From: Immersiella caudata
Lineage: Eukaryota; Ascomycota; Sordariomycetes; Sordariales; Lasiosphaeriaceae
Length of the DNA: 64,000 nucleotides
Direction: 5' to 3'
NCBI GenBank assembly: GCA_030512335.1
Contig: JAULSU010000003.1
Coordinates: 1,488,001 to 1,552,000 of the forward strand
Shown here: positions 22,430-33,598 of the stretch, piece by piece
How the letters are laid out: each line of letters begins with the position of its first letter
How positions within the stretch are numbered: the stretch's first letter is position 1
The notes under the pieces: generated by a model
Told to the model about the DNA's origin: nothing
The model's input: only the letters and a program-made list of their open reading frames with translations
The model's database searches: none
Program-made: the position numbers and the translations under genes

Positions 22430-24638
22430 TTAGAAAGGCTGCGTCTCCCTGATCAGCCACTTGTGAGTGAGCGGGTCGTCCTTGAAGAAATGCTCCGTGT
22501 TGGCGAGGATCTCCTTGCTGGAGTCGTTGAGCCACTTCTTCTCGTCCTCCGTCAAAAGGCTCACGTCGATGAGGTTCCGGCAGTATGGGACCATGGTGAC
22601 GTGCTCGAATCCTAGATACGGCTTGTCGCCAAACGAATGCTCTGTCTTGACCTCGCGGACGATGGCGAGGTTCTCGATGCGAATACCGTAGGCACCGTCC
22701 TCATAATATCCTGGCTCGATGGACAAGACGTTTCCAGCGGTGAGAGGCACATCGATATACTGCTTCCTAGTACCGATTCCAATAGGGCCTTCGTGGACGC
22801 AAAGGAACGATCCCACACCATGTCCGGTTCCGTGGCGATAGTCGAGACCCGATTTCTGCAGCGTGTGAGAATTTGTATCAGCTTTGAAAGGATGTCGACA
22901 AACTCACCCAAAGGAACTGACGAGCCAAGGCATCTATAGCGAATCCCGAAGTTCCTTTTGGAAACACCGCTGAGTCCAGCGCAATGTTGCCCTTCAGCAC
23001 GAGGGTGTAGGCCGTCTTTTCTGCTTGGGTTGGCGTCCCGAAATGCAGCGTTCTTGTCGTGTCGGTTGTTCCGTCAAAGAACTGCGCCCCTGAATCGCAC
23101 AGGTAGATGGCATTAGGGTCAATGATGCCACAACTTCCCTTCTCAGGCTTGTAATGAATCACCGCGGCACTGGAGAGTCAGCGTGTGTAATACGGCGTGG
23201 AAACGGCGACTTACTTCGCTCCCGTGGATGAGATGGTATCGAATGAGAGGCCAACGAAATCCTGGTGCTTCGCGCGAATCTCCTCCAGCGTATCAGCGGC
23301 GGCAACTTCATCCAGCACGGCCTTTTTGTTGATGAGTTGATCTTCGAGCCAGGCAAAGAACTCGGTCAAGGCCGCGCCGTCTCGGATGTGGCATTGCCTC
23401 ATGCCATTGAGCTCAGTCTCGTTCTTGATAGCCTTGGCATCACCAACCGGGCTTCTGACCTCCTCGACAAATTTGTCGCCCCCCAGCGCCAGCTTGAGAG
23501 CCCACGACGCCTTGGTCGAGATTAAGTACTTCTTTGGGGTTGACCCTTCACCATTTGCCGCAGCCTGGCTTGCCAACACCTTGGTATCCGCAAAGAGCTC
23601 ATCGTACGGCTTGACGGTGATCTTGTTGTCTGCCAGATAGCTCTGTGCCTCAGGGGTGAGTTTCGAGGAGTCGGCATACAGCGTCGCGGAGTCTTGGGTT
23701 ACGATAGCGTACGAGAAAAAGACAGGATTGTAGGCTATGTCGCTACCACGCAAGTTGAACAGCCAAGCCACCTCGTCAAGCAGCGATACGACAAAACCGA
23801 CCGACTTCTTCTTTTCCAACTCCTTCCGGAGCTCGGTGAGCTTGAACGCCGAATCTTTGCCCGAGTACTTCTCCGCAAGAAGCTTGATGGGTTCGCTGGG
23901 GCGGGCGGGACGCTCAGAGCCCCATACCAGATCGACGAGGTTCTCGGACACGGCCTCCAGACCGGTACCTCCATTTTTCTTGATGCTCTCGCTCAGCTTT
24001 TCGGCGACGGAACTGGGGACGAGCGTAGGGTCAATGCCAACAGTCTTGCCCCCAGCAGATTCGTCGGCTGCCCACTCCTGCCAGGTAGGGACATCTTGCA
24101 GGCCCTGCTTCAGTAGCGTCCAGTTCGTATCCAGTTGCTTAGAAGCCTGGTTGAAATACCGGCCGTCGGTGGCCAGAGCAGCTTTCTCCAAGGTGACAAC
24201 AGCAGTGCCTGCAGAACCGCTGAAGCCCGAGATGAAGGCGCGGCGACCGTCGCAAGCGGCAACGTACTCGGACGCATGGCTGTCTTCAGAAGGGACAACT
24301 GTGGTTGGCCAATGGCGAGGTCAGCGATCTGCACCGACGCCGGGAGGGGTTGGTGGCAAGGCATCGGTACCATAGACGTCGACCTTGCGCTCCTTCATCA
24401 GCGAGCGAAGGGCAGCCAACCGGCTAGTGGTGTTGACGGTCACCATCTCTTCTTGGCGGCGTTGTGTCACGGTGAGTCTCGGAGCGACAGTGGTTTGGAA
24501 CGCTCGTTTGATCGGGAAGCGCGGGGTAGATGCGATAGGGACGGGGATAGCTCTCGGAGCTGGAGGACAACAAACTTCCAGAGTTCGAAAGGGAGAAATG
24601 AAGGCAGTGAAGCAGGGTTGTGCTAATTTATACCGCAT
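22430..24638 (-). CDS. AMPP: Xaa-Pro aminopeptidase P
   Basis: M24B metallopeptidase that removes an N-terminal residue before proline. Exons on the minus strand are 24638-24371, 24298-23215, 23169-22908 and 22855-22430, giving 679 aa. The catalytic C-domain holds the metal ligands: two Asp in [18 protein letters not shown], His in [17 protein letters not shown], Glu in [19 protein letters not shown]. Two creatinase-like N-domains precede it ([16 protein letters not shown], then [17 protein letters not shown]). Two starts are possible. The ATG at 24638 adds a basic, Ser/Thr/Arg-rich leader ending [10 protein letters not shown], which looks like a mitochondrial presequence. The ATG at 24446 gives 615 aa, the common length of the cytosolic fungal enzyme. 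Both may be used. Some amino acids at the far N-terminus may be wrong if a leader intron exists. Confidence 0.94.
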
Positions 24639-25561
24639 AGAAAAAATGGGAAGCTTAAAGGAGGAGGCACACCGACGAAACGAGCTGCCCGTTAGACAAG
24701 GGCGCGTGGGAGTTGGCACCAGGCGCGGGTTAAGGTATCGAGACGAGCGCAGTGCCCAGGTGAGGTGGGAGTGGATGCAAACAGCTGTAGTCGGATGACC
24801 AGGCAAGGCCCCTCGTCGTTTGGCAGAACCCCGCCCCCGCCAACGCGCACTGCAGGCCCCTGTCCTCCAGCGGGTGCCAAATCAGGCAAGTACCTCTCTA
24901 CCTGGCTACCTTCTCTCTAAGGATATTTCTCGTCGTTCACAAACTACATAATGTTTAATAAAGAACCCCTAATCTGGCAATATTAAATACGACCAAGAGT
25001 AAATTCAGTGGCCTATCGGTATGCCAGCATAGAGGGACGGGTGTATCGTAGTTACGATCTGACCACAGCGATGCTCCATCGAGGTACATCCCCAGGCCCT
25101 CCGTGCGAAAGACTTTGAATTACCCTTGCACAGTTTCGCCCAAAGAAGGCGTTTGCATTTACAGGGGCTTTGCTCGAGCTCTAGATTGGGCATCTTCTGA
25201 AGTTATCCGAAGCAGACAAACGCGCAGAAACCTTGATCAGCGGGCTTAGATCTAATCATGCCCTCTTTCGCACTAGATGACGTGATATTTGCCTGGACCT
25301 GCAACGTTGTGCCTCAATCGGTTGAACATAAGAGGTTATGTTTGCTGCATAGCTGCTACACCAGTACCGGATAGAAGAGTAGCGCCAAATTGCTAACAGT
25401 GGGAAGGCATTGTTCCACCCAGCACGGGTGGGCGCCTGTAGCGATCAAGTGGATAGCATCTGCTGCACCTTACTGGCCCAGCATAAGCTGCCTGAACTCA
25501 CCCCAGCCCACGACCGGAACTCTGCGGCCAAAATCAAGAGATATCATCAGCACCCGCCGCA
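24639..25561. other. Divergent intergenic region (aminopeptidase / importin)
   Basis: 923 bp between start codons. AT-richer around 24930-25000. No gene recognised; probable promoters for both neighbours. Confidence 0.55.
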
Positions 25562-28500
25562 ATGGAGGTAAAATGCCTTGATGAGGTGGAAGAGGTATGT
25601 CTTACGGGAAGCTATGCTGCCGGATCAAAACTAACCTGTGGCAGCTCATCCAAATACTTTACTCTCCAAACCCCCCTAGCGTCTACAAGCTCGCCCAAGA
25701 CAGGCTCCAGACGCTGCAAAAATCCAACGAAGGATGGCAGCTAGCCCAGGCCCTGATATCCAGCCCGAATACCAACACCAAATTCTTTGCGGCCTTGACG
25801 CTAATAGTAAAGCTCAACAAAGAGAGGTGAGTGCATTTCTGACCTAACCGAACAAATTGGTTCACTAACATTGACGAAAGCGCAAACCTCACCGAGGATG
25901 ATGCAAAAGAGCTGCTTCAAAATGTTGTCGGCTGGCTCCTCACCTCGATGAACGATGGAACAGCAAATTTCGTCCTCAAAAAGCTCTGCTCGGCCCTCGT
26001 CACCCATTTCATCTACTTCTCACAGCTATGGCCCAAATGTCTTCGCCAGCTGATCTACTGCTTGGATATCGGTCGCAGCATGCCCGTCGAGGCCCTGGAC
26101 GAAGCGCTTCAAGCGGACGCCGTTATCGACAGCTTGGATGCCAGGAAGATGTGGATGGCTATTCAGTTCGCCACGGCGTTGGTCGAGGAGGTTGGCAAGA
26201 CTGAGATGAATTCGGAAAAGTAGTGAGTCTTTGACCACGAGCGCACTGTTGTGTGATCTACCGCTGATGGGAATGTAGCATGCCAGTTCACCAACGTTTG
26301 GCTGGGAATGCGGCAGATGTCGTTTCTCTCCTACAACGTGGACTAGCCCGCGCAGAGGATGGTTGCAGCGAGATCGCGCTGAACTGCTATCAGGTGTGTC
26401 TGGCCTCTATTGTGTCTCGCTCTGGGAGCTAACTCTATGCAGGCATGGATTCTGTACGCACAGCGAGCGTCAGTCGATGCACTCACCGCGCCACTCAGGG
26501 GTCTGGTTGAGCCCGCCATGAGGTGCTTCACCGTCCAAGAGCTGTTCCAAGAAACGGCTGCCCTATTCACGGATGTCCTTCAAAACTACTCCTCATTTTT
26601 CACGGATTCTCATTATGTCGCCTTGTTCTCTTTGATCGACAGCCCGTGGGCGGTTGAGCTGTACAACAAGCTCAGGGAGACCCCGGATGACCACGATGCC
26701 ATGTCATTCGGCTTGCTGCTGCTAGCCTTCGGAGATGCCAAGGTACATCAGCTCATGACTAGCACTGAGGAGGCCCCCCAGGGACTCCTTAGCCGCCTGG
26801 CTGGGCTGACAGCGGCAAACGGGCACCTAGTAGGCGAAGACAACATTTTTGTGCCTGCACTTGAGTTCTGGTGCACGTTTGTGGAAACGGTGGTCGACAG
26901 CTCGTTCACCGACCAAGAGTCGTCCCAGACGTGGAGGCCGTATGCTGACCAGCATATTCAGAACGTGGTCATCAACTCCTTGCGGAAAATCCGATGGCCG
27001 CCAGCAGAGGTGTTCGCAGAATGGGACTCATCAGAGCGCGCAGGATTTGGTGACGCTAGGAAGGACGTCGCGGACCTGCTCCAGTCCGTCTTCACTCTCA
27101 ACGGAGTGAGACTGGTTTCCTTTTTCGTCGACTTCTTTCTGCAATCTCTCCAGAGCCTGGCGTGGGCCGAGGCCGAAGCTGCAGAGTTTTGCCTCGGCGC
27201 TCTCGCTGACTGTGTAACGGAAGCACCCGAGTTTGATCTGGAGATGGGGAGGGTCTTTTCGGCCCCTTTTTTCGAGCTTCTAAGTGGATTTCATGGTCAG
27301 ATACCCCTGCGCCTTCGCCAGACGAGCCTCTCCTTGATTGAGAGGTACGGCGAGTTCTTCGAGAGGCATTCTGAGCGTCTCCCAGACGCTCTTAACCTAC
27401 TCTTTGCTGCGGTTGGGGATCCAGTCCTCGGGGGACCGTCGGCACGGTCGATCTCTACGTTATGCTCTTCGTGCCGAGCAATTCTCACGGGGGAGGCGCA
27501 AGCGTTCATTACGCAATACAAGACTATTCGTGGAAGCCAGGTTCTCGATTCAATCGCCGAAGAGAGAATCATCCATGCCATCGCCAGCATCATACAGGCC
27601 ATTCCACAGGAGAACATCAGGCTTTCTACCTTCAATGAACTCTACCAGATAATTAGAGAAGATATTATCCGCGCTCAGCAGCTCAAACACAAGCCGGCTC
27701 TTCTCAACCTCGGCGATCCGAACTATGCGAGGGGGCTGGAAAGCTGGAACAACACACAGCCAGCTCCCGAAGCGGAGGAAATCGCGCTACAGATTTCGCT
27801 CCGGGCTTTGAGGTGTCTCTCTAATATGGCCAAGGGCCTGCAAGACACTAAGGAGCCGAGTGTTAACCTAGACGATGAAGAGCAGCCAGCACAAGTCCTA
27901 GGGCCGCTGTATCTCATGCAAACCGATATCTTCAACATGATGTACAGCGTGCGGTTGAACTTCGATAGGAGCGGAGAAGTGGTTGAGGCGATCTGCAACA
28001 TCTTTCGAGCTGGTTTCTCTGAGACTGTGCCTGGTCCGTTTGTGTTTCCGGCAGAAATGGTTACGAAATTCTTCACTGAGCAGCTGTGTTGGTGTCCTTC
28101 GTTTGGCACGCTGCTGAGCACAGCTTGCTCGTTCGTTGGATCTCTCTATAGGGGCCCGAAGACCAATGTCCCGAGCCAACTATCGCTGGTTGCATATTGG
28201 GCCGTGAACAGTCTTTGGATACTCGGCAAGTTCTACCGCTCTTGGCTGCGTGTGTATTCTAACATGGTCACAGCGGGTTATGCAGATACGGAAATCTCTC
28301 AGAACAGCATCGTTCTGCTTGACAAGATTACCGGCCGGTATCCGGAGCTAGTGTTCAAGTTGCCCACCGAACTGCTCGAGAACTTCTTCAGATTCACACT
28401 TAAAGTGCTGAGCGAAGTGGAGCCTCTCCCCAAGGGCGCTGCCGCAGACTTTTGGGTATATTTTATCACTCTCGTCCTCCCGTTCGAGCAGAAGCTGACG

Positions 28501-28936
28501 GTCTGAACACCAGAGCGGCTTAGTATCCTTGAAACCCGACGATTCGTCCCTCCAAGCCACTCTTGATAACGCAATGGGAACACTAGGTCCGCCACTGGCG
28601 CAGTCGCTTATCGATAATATTGGCGGCAAGGCTGCCAGGAGCGAGCTTGACAAGCTGAGCGGGTTACTCAAGAAACTGGTCATGCATCAGCCCCGTGCAC
28701 AGGCGTGGTTGGAAGCGGCCCTGTTCGATCAGTCATTTCCCGACTCTCAAGTCACGCCAGAACAGAAGACGGTATTTCTCAAAAAGATCATGTCGTAAGT
28801 TACGCAGTCCAAAAAAAAGCTTGGACTAGGATGATAGCTAACCGGCGATAGACTGAGGGGCAGTAGGTTAACCAATCAGGTGGTTAGGGAGTTTTGGTTG
28901 GCATGTAGGGGTTCCAACTTTACGTATGCTTCTTAG
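25562..28936 (+). CDS. Importin-13/Kap122-type karyopherin
   Basis: 1016-aa importin-beta family transport receptor. Relatives (yeast Kap122/Pdr6, animal importin-13) carry cargo through the nuclear pore under RanGTP control. Exons are 25562-25594, 25645-25826, 25881-26222, 26279-26393, 26443-28455, 28514-28794 and 28852-28936. The N-terminal region EVEELIQILYSPNPPSVYKLAQDRLQ... is the importin-beta N-terminal type (helical repeats follow: GWQLAQALISSPNTNTKFFAALTL). The protein is all-helical HEAT-like throughout. The stop codon seen at 28504-28506 lies inside a 58-nt intron; joining TGG to AGC gives ADFWSGLVSLKPDD and a normal C-terminal arch. The first exon has 11 codons, so the start is the least sure part. 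The 5'-most three introns are 50-56 nt. Confidence 0.9.
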
Positions 28937-29540
28937 GATGGAGACGAGGATGAAGGCGTTCATTCAGGGCTAGATGGGCAAAGGAGATATGGGAGACAAA
29001 GGAGTGCGTATAGATAGACGCAGCACCTGTCGTTGATCAGTTTTGTATGCAAGCGTTTGGCTTTGGGAAGAGACCTGACAAGAAAATATTGATCAACCAC
29101 GAGCACTACTAACACTAAAAAGGGGCATCTTGCATGATTGAAGGCCGTTGATGTCGTCGTCAAAACCCGCTGGTTTAGGTTCCAAACGCGCTCAGTCACG
29201 TTTGTTGTCGGTGGCCCGTTAATATCCTGTTTCAATCCAGGTTTCCCATTGAGATCAAGCTGTGTTTCCAGGATCCGGTCTAACTGAAAGATAAAGAGCG
29301 GGACTTCATGTTCGCTGGATGAATGGCTTGCGTGTCTAGGTGTGTGGGGAGTTGTGGCTCTGAGTTTGAAGATTGGCAGTTAGTTGTTAGTGGGATGCCA
29401 CCGGGAACTGAGGGTGGGTTTTCTATAATACAACATATTCTACATCTGCAACTACCCCAGGGATATACAGGGGCTTCGAGAGCGATATCTCACAGCCATA
29501 ACCTCTATTTTACACTCCACACAGCCCTCCCTTTCCACCT
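28937..29540. other. Convergent 3' region (importin / Trp-tRNA synthetase)
   Basis: 604 bp between stop codons. No gene seen; presumably 3' UTRs. Confidence 0.55.
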
Positions 29541-30752
29541 TCAATCATCCAACCCTACAGCCGTCCTAACCATCCTCATCGTACTCGCCGCTTTCTTCAA
29601 CGCCTTCTCCTTGCCTAACCTTTGCACCTGCTTCAAATAACTCTCATTTGCCAACAGCTCCGCATACTTCTCCCGTATCGGCGCTAACTCCGCGTCCACC
29701 GCCTCTATCACCGCCTTCTTCAGCACCACCAAACCCTCCCCTTTCATCTCCTCCGCGATCTGCGCCGGCGTGGCCCCATCCTCTCGTAGGTGGGATAGAA
29801 TCTCCAGCAGGTTCGCCACACCTTTCCTCCTCTCCGGATCGTAGGTCACAAAGTTGCCACTGTCCGTCACGGCGCCCCTGATCTTCTTTTTGATGGTCTG
29901 CTGATCATCCGTGACGAGAATGGTAGATTTGGGATTAGGATCTGACTTGGACATTTTCCGGGTGGGATCAAGAAGGGACATGACCCGTTTAGCGGGGGAG
30001 AGGATGGTTTTGGGAGGATAAAAGATGTTGCTGCCGAAGGTGTGGTTGAAGTTGGTGACGCATTCGCGGGCGAATTCGAGGTGTTGGCTCTGGTCCTCGC
30101 CGACGGGGACATGAGTGGCGCGGTAGGTGAGGATGTCGGCGGCCTGGAGTATGGGGTAGGAGAAGAGGCCGTGCCTGAGGGCAGGGTTGGAGGTGGTTGT
30201 TTCGGAGGGGGAGAGGGAGAGGGATTGGGACTGGAGTTTGGATTTCCACTGGGTCATGCGCGAGAGGTAGCCCGTGCTGGCAGTGCAGGAGAGGATCCAT
30301 TGGAGCTCGGAGTGGGCGGGGACGGCGGACTGGTGGAAGATGGTGCTGCGCTGAGGATCGAGGCCGATAGCGAGGAGGGCGGCGAGCATTTCGCGCTTGG
30401 ATTGGGCGAGCAGCTTGCAGTGCCGGGGAATAGTGATGGCGTGGAGGTCGACGATGCAGTAGATGAGACTATCAGCTTTGTCGGATGTGTCTTGGAGGTG
30501 TTTCCATTGTTTGAGGGCGCCGAGGTAGTTGCCGAGATGGGGGATCCCAGTGGGCTGGATGCCGGAGAAGATGATCTTTTTGGCTGGTGGTGTTGGGGGT
30601 CTTTGTGATTCTGCCTCCGACAACCACGACAGTGTTGGTTCTGGCGAGGTGAAATGTTGTCGTGAGCGTGCTGATGAGCAAGAGAAGAAACGCTGAGTGT
30701 GTCTTGGCACGACCTGCCTTTCGGCAACCCGCCAGACCCGGTTGCACCTCAT
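29541..30752 (-). CDS. MSW1: Mitochondrial tryptophanyl-tRNA synthetase
   Basis: 403-aa class I aminoacyl-tRNA synthetase charging mitochondrial tRNA-Trp. The single exon starts MRCNRVWRVAERQVVPRHTQ, a basic presequence with RFFSCSS, which fits mitochondrial import; an upstream in-frame ATG at 30842 would add 30 residues and seems less likely. Catalytic motifs: the HIGH-type HLGNYLGALK (72-81) after FSGIQPTGIP, and KMSKS in LDPTRKMSKSDPN. Trp-binding elements include DLHAITIP and ILQAADILTYRATHVPVGEDQ. The C-terminal helix KALKKAASTMRMVRTAVGL is typical. GC-rich wobble use and an antisense open frame of 188 codons are by-products of composition. Followed on the same strand by RSM10. Confidence 0.96.
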   Translation of the reverse strand: MRCNRVWRVAERQVVPRHTQRFFSCSSARSRQHFTSPEPTLSWLSEAESQRPPTPPAKKIIFSGIQPTGIPHLGNYLGALKQWKHLQDTSDKADSLIYCIVDLHAITIPRHCKLLAQSKREMLAALLAIGLDPQRSTIFHQSAVPAHSELQWILSCTASTGYLSRMTQWKSKLQSQSLSLSPSETTTSNPALRHGLFSYPILQAADILTYRATHVPVGEDQSQHLEFARECVTNFNHTFGSNIFYPPKTILSPAKRVMSLLDPTRKMSKSDPNPKSTILVTDDQQTIKKKIRGAVTDSGNFVTYDPERRKGVANLLEILSHLREDGATPAQIAEEMKGEGLVVLKKAVIEAVDAELAPIREKYAELLANESYLKQVQRLGKEKALKKAASTMRMVRTAVGLDD

Positions 30753-31192
30753 CTCTGTTGCGACTGAGCTGAAATTCTCGTTGACCAGCAACCTAGAAAT
30801 TCGTTGGTCATACTGAGTTGACAAGGGGACGCAGTTATTCACCTCTGCTGGTTCTGTTGTCTAGATGCTATTCAGTTCAGTCGTGAGAGTTCAATTTTGG
30901 CTGTTGATTGAGATGACGATGTGGTCTGTGCGCCACAATCCCTCGCTCAACAGCGGACGCCAAATTGAACAGCACGCCGTTTACAGACCGTTTAGAGGCC
31001 CAGGTAGGTCATTCTTTTCCGTAGCTGATCAAGATCTGGATATCCAATGACAGAGGATCTCAACACGGTACACCAAACCACAACCACAACTTCCACTTGC
31101 GAGTTACGGCTAATGTATCCCATGCCACGCTACAAGCAGCAATATTGTATACACATTTCCCCTCCAACATACATCTATTCGTACACTCCATC
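30753..31192. other. Intergenic spacer (RSM10 3' end / MSW1 promoter)
   Basis: 440 bp upstream of the Trp-tRNA synthetase gene and downstream of RSM10, both on the minus strand. Nothing recognised. Confidence 0.55.
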
Positions 31193-32206
31193 TCATGACC
31201 TACCCCCAGCGACTCTCATCTTCTCCCTCGCCATAAACTCTTCCAGATCCTCTACCCCTCCCAAGCCCTTGACATGCCCCATGTGATCTGCCCATTTCTC
31301 GTCCAACACCTTACCAATCGTCTTCGCGCTCTTGTCCATTTCCTTGGCCACACCGATACTGCTAAACTCCCACACGTTGGCCTTCATACCAATCCCGTAA
31401 TACGCATGCTTCTCCAAAAACGCCAACCACGCCTGCACAGCCTTCGGATGCCCATCCTTGATCTGGATCAACCTCCTTAGCGTGGTCCTCGAAAAGTTCT
31501 CCTGGCTCTTTTTGAAGATGAAATGCGACCTCGGTACCGTCCAACGTTCCGTCATTCTCGGGAGCGGGATCGGCCCTGATGCCGCCAGGCCGAGGTAGTA
31601 GGCCGCGCGCAGAGCAAAGTCGCAGAAGAATTCGAGGTTGCGGATCGAATAGGAGCGCAGCTGGAGGTCGCACGAAGGCACGCCGTATTTGGCTTCGCGC
31701 TTCAGGGGGGCCATCCAGAAGGTTTCCCAGGAGCGGGGCATGCGAGCCTTTTGGTCGAGGAAGGCCATTTCGTTTCGGAGGGCAAGTTTTTCTTCGGGGG
31801 TGAGCTCAGGGGCGGGCTCTGGGGTGTTAATTTTAGGCTCGGGGGAGCTGGAAGGATGTCAGCTGTGTTGAGAGTCTGAGCCGTAGGAACTGACGCTTTC
31901 TTGGAGACCTCCTTGGGGCTCTTGGATTTCTCAGCTACGGGTTGGGGAGTGGGATCTTGAACCCTGGGGTCGTGTCAATTCATAAAGGTTCTGCGTTTTG
32001 AGAGTTTGGCCACCCACAGTGTGGCATTGGTTCGCAATTGGGTCGTCGCCGTCTGGATGGCGCTCCAGGCCGGTCGCGCCGTCGCAAGGGGCTGTCATTC
32101 AATGTCGTCAGCTAGTCCGTCTCGAAGCGTCTTTGCGCAATTGAGATCTTACCAATCGCCCCTGCAGCAGGGGCCGCATCGGGCGTAATAACGACGGCGC
32201 GCTCAT
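31193..32206 (-). CDS. RSM10: Mitochondrial 37S ribosomal protein S10 (uS10m)
   Basis: 283-aa component of the small mitochondrial ribosomal subunit. Exons on the minus strand are 32206-32153, 32091-32018, 31963-31895 and 31847-31193. The first exon encodes a basic start (MSAPSLLRPMRPLLQGRL) that continues, after splicing, as a mitochondrial presequence rich in Ala, Arg and Thr. A charged linker follows (VAEKSKSPKEVSKKASPEPK). The conserved core is in exon 4: PRMTERWTVPRSHFIFKKSQ, ENFSRTTLRRLIQIKDG and a C-terminal extension typical of fungal Rsm10 (VQAWLAFLEKHAYYGIGMKA). Only the last exon is visible as a long open frame. The three 5' introns of 47-61 nt were placed by phase and splice consensus. 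Confidence 0.93.
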
Positions 32207-32728
32207 CGTTGCTGTGTGCCTGGGCAAGACGGAGGTTGAAAGCTCCAAGATCTAAGTCCGACCCAGCGCGGCTCATTAACCGGAATTTTTTAGCGCGGTT
32301 CATCCGATGCCGTTATCGATAAGCAGCTCAACCCCAGCAACAGGCGAAGCTACACTTCCATCACCAGAGCACCAGAGCTTCAAATCCATGTTCGGAGAGG
32401 TTAAGAATGATTGCACAGATTGCATGCTTATTTTGGTTGCGGATTATATCCGGGTATCTATCGAGCTGGTTTCGGTGCCAAAGCGTTGTGCCGTTTCCAG
32501 CACCTTCCAGGCCCTTAGCAAGTAGGTTCTGCGCTCCCAACTTGCGAAATCCCTTGTCTGGAGCACCACAACCACCTCACAACTCGGCGTGACATCAGCT
32601 ATTATGCTGGCTACTGATTGGCGCTCAACCACCAGATGCCTTCGTATGGCCTCAGTTCTGGGAGCAGCCTCAAGTAGAACACCACCATCATATCGTTTAC
32701 GACGTCAATGAGACTCTGAGCGATGTCA
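32207..32728. other. Intergenic spacer (FCF2 3' end / RSM10 promoter)
   Basis: 522 bp on the same-strand side of two minus-strand genes. No gene seen. Confidence 0.55.
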
Positions 32729-33598
32729 TCACTTTCGCTTCCGTCCCGCAAGCATCTTTCTGTAGTGCTTCTTTCCTCCACTTTGCTTCTTCTCCTGGAT
32801 TTGGTGATATTTGCTCTTGAACTTGGCAGTCGTCTCGCTGGCAAGAACCTCCTCCACAATGGTTCTCTTCTGCTCCTTGCGAGTCAGGCGATGATTTGCA
32901 CCGTCGGTCGCGCCCGCGATGATCGTGCCCACCTGGCAGAACTCAGGAACATGGTCTTTTCTATTGTCCTTCTTGAAGAACTGCTTGCCGGCCGCCACAA
33001 CATCACGCATACGCAAGACCTGAAGATCGCGCTTGAGCTCGGGAGTGAGGTTGGTCCGTGGCATGTTGAACCTGGGTTGGGTTAGGCACGATCAGTTAGA
33101 GTAGGATGGCGCAAAATTACCAATCCGAGCCAGTGTTTTCTTTCTTTTCCTGCAGAGCGGTTAGCGAACAGATCTCCAGGTTTGTTGCGCTTGTCTCAAA
33201 AGTGATGCGTCTGAAGTCAGAGTAACTATGATTATAGGAAATCATCTTGGTGCCAGCATTGAACCCATGACGGGACAATAACCAGCGTCATGAAAGATTG
33301 GGATAATTTTCATCATAAAAGACGCGAGCCAGCGAGTGAGGCGAGACGCGCTTACCTTCTTCTGGGGAAGCTGGGGTACCCGAACAGAGACATCGGCTTT
33401 CTTCTCAGTCTGCTTTTCTGAAGAGACCCCAGCAGGCGTTGGCAGAGGAGGTGCCGTTGCGGTCGTTGCCACAGCTTTTACGCTGGATACGACGACTTGG
33501 CCCTGCTCCGAACCGCCATTTGCCGCGAGACGACTCTCAGCCTCGCTGAGCAGCCTGTCGATCTCGGATTCGGGCAGCCCGAGTATGGTTGTCGCCAT
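32729..33598 (-). CDS. FCF2: rRNA-processing protein Fcf2
   Basis: 204-aa nucleolar factor for early pre-rRNA cleavage and 18S rRNA production. Exons on the minus strand are 33598-33356, 33149-33121 and 33071-32729. The first exon is acidic and Ala/Thr/Pro-rich (MATTILGLPESEIDRLL...). A 29-nt micro-exon supplies EKKENTGSDW, and the third exon gives FNMPRTNLTPELKRDLQVLR, the core of the Fcf2 family, followed by QVGTIIAGATDGANHRLTRK and the basic C-terminus GKKHYRKMLAGRKRK. The micro-exon is flanked by a 206-nt and a 49-nt intron. The rebuilt junction WFNMPRT matches the family exactly, which supports the splice choice. Confidence 0.93.

Noticed and set aside
30042..30608. Open frame of 188 codons antisense to the Trp-tRNA synthetase
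   Set aside because: Low-complexity Gly/Glu/Val composition and full overlap with a well-supported synthetase.
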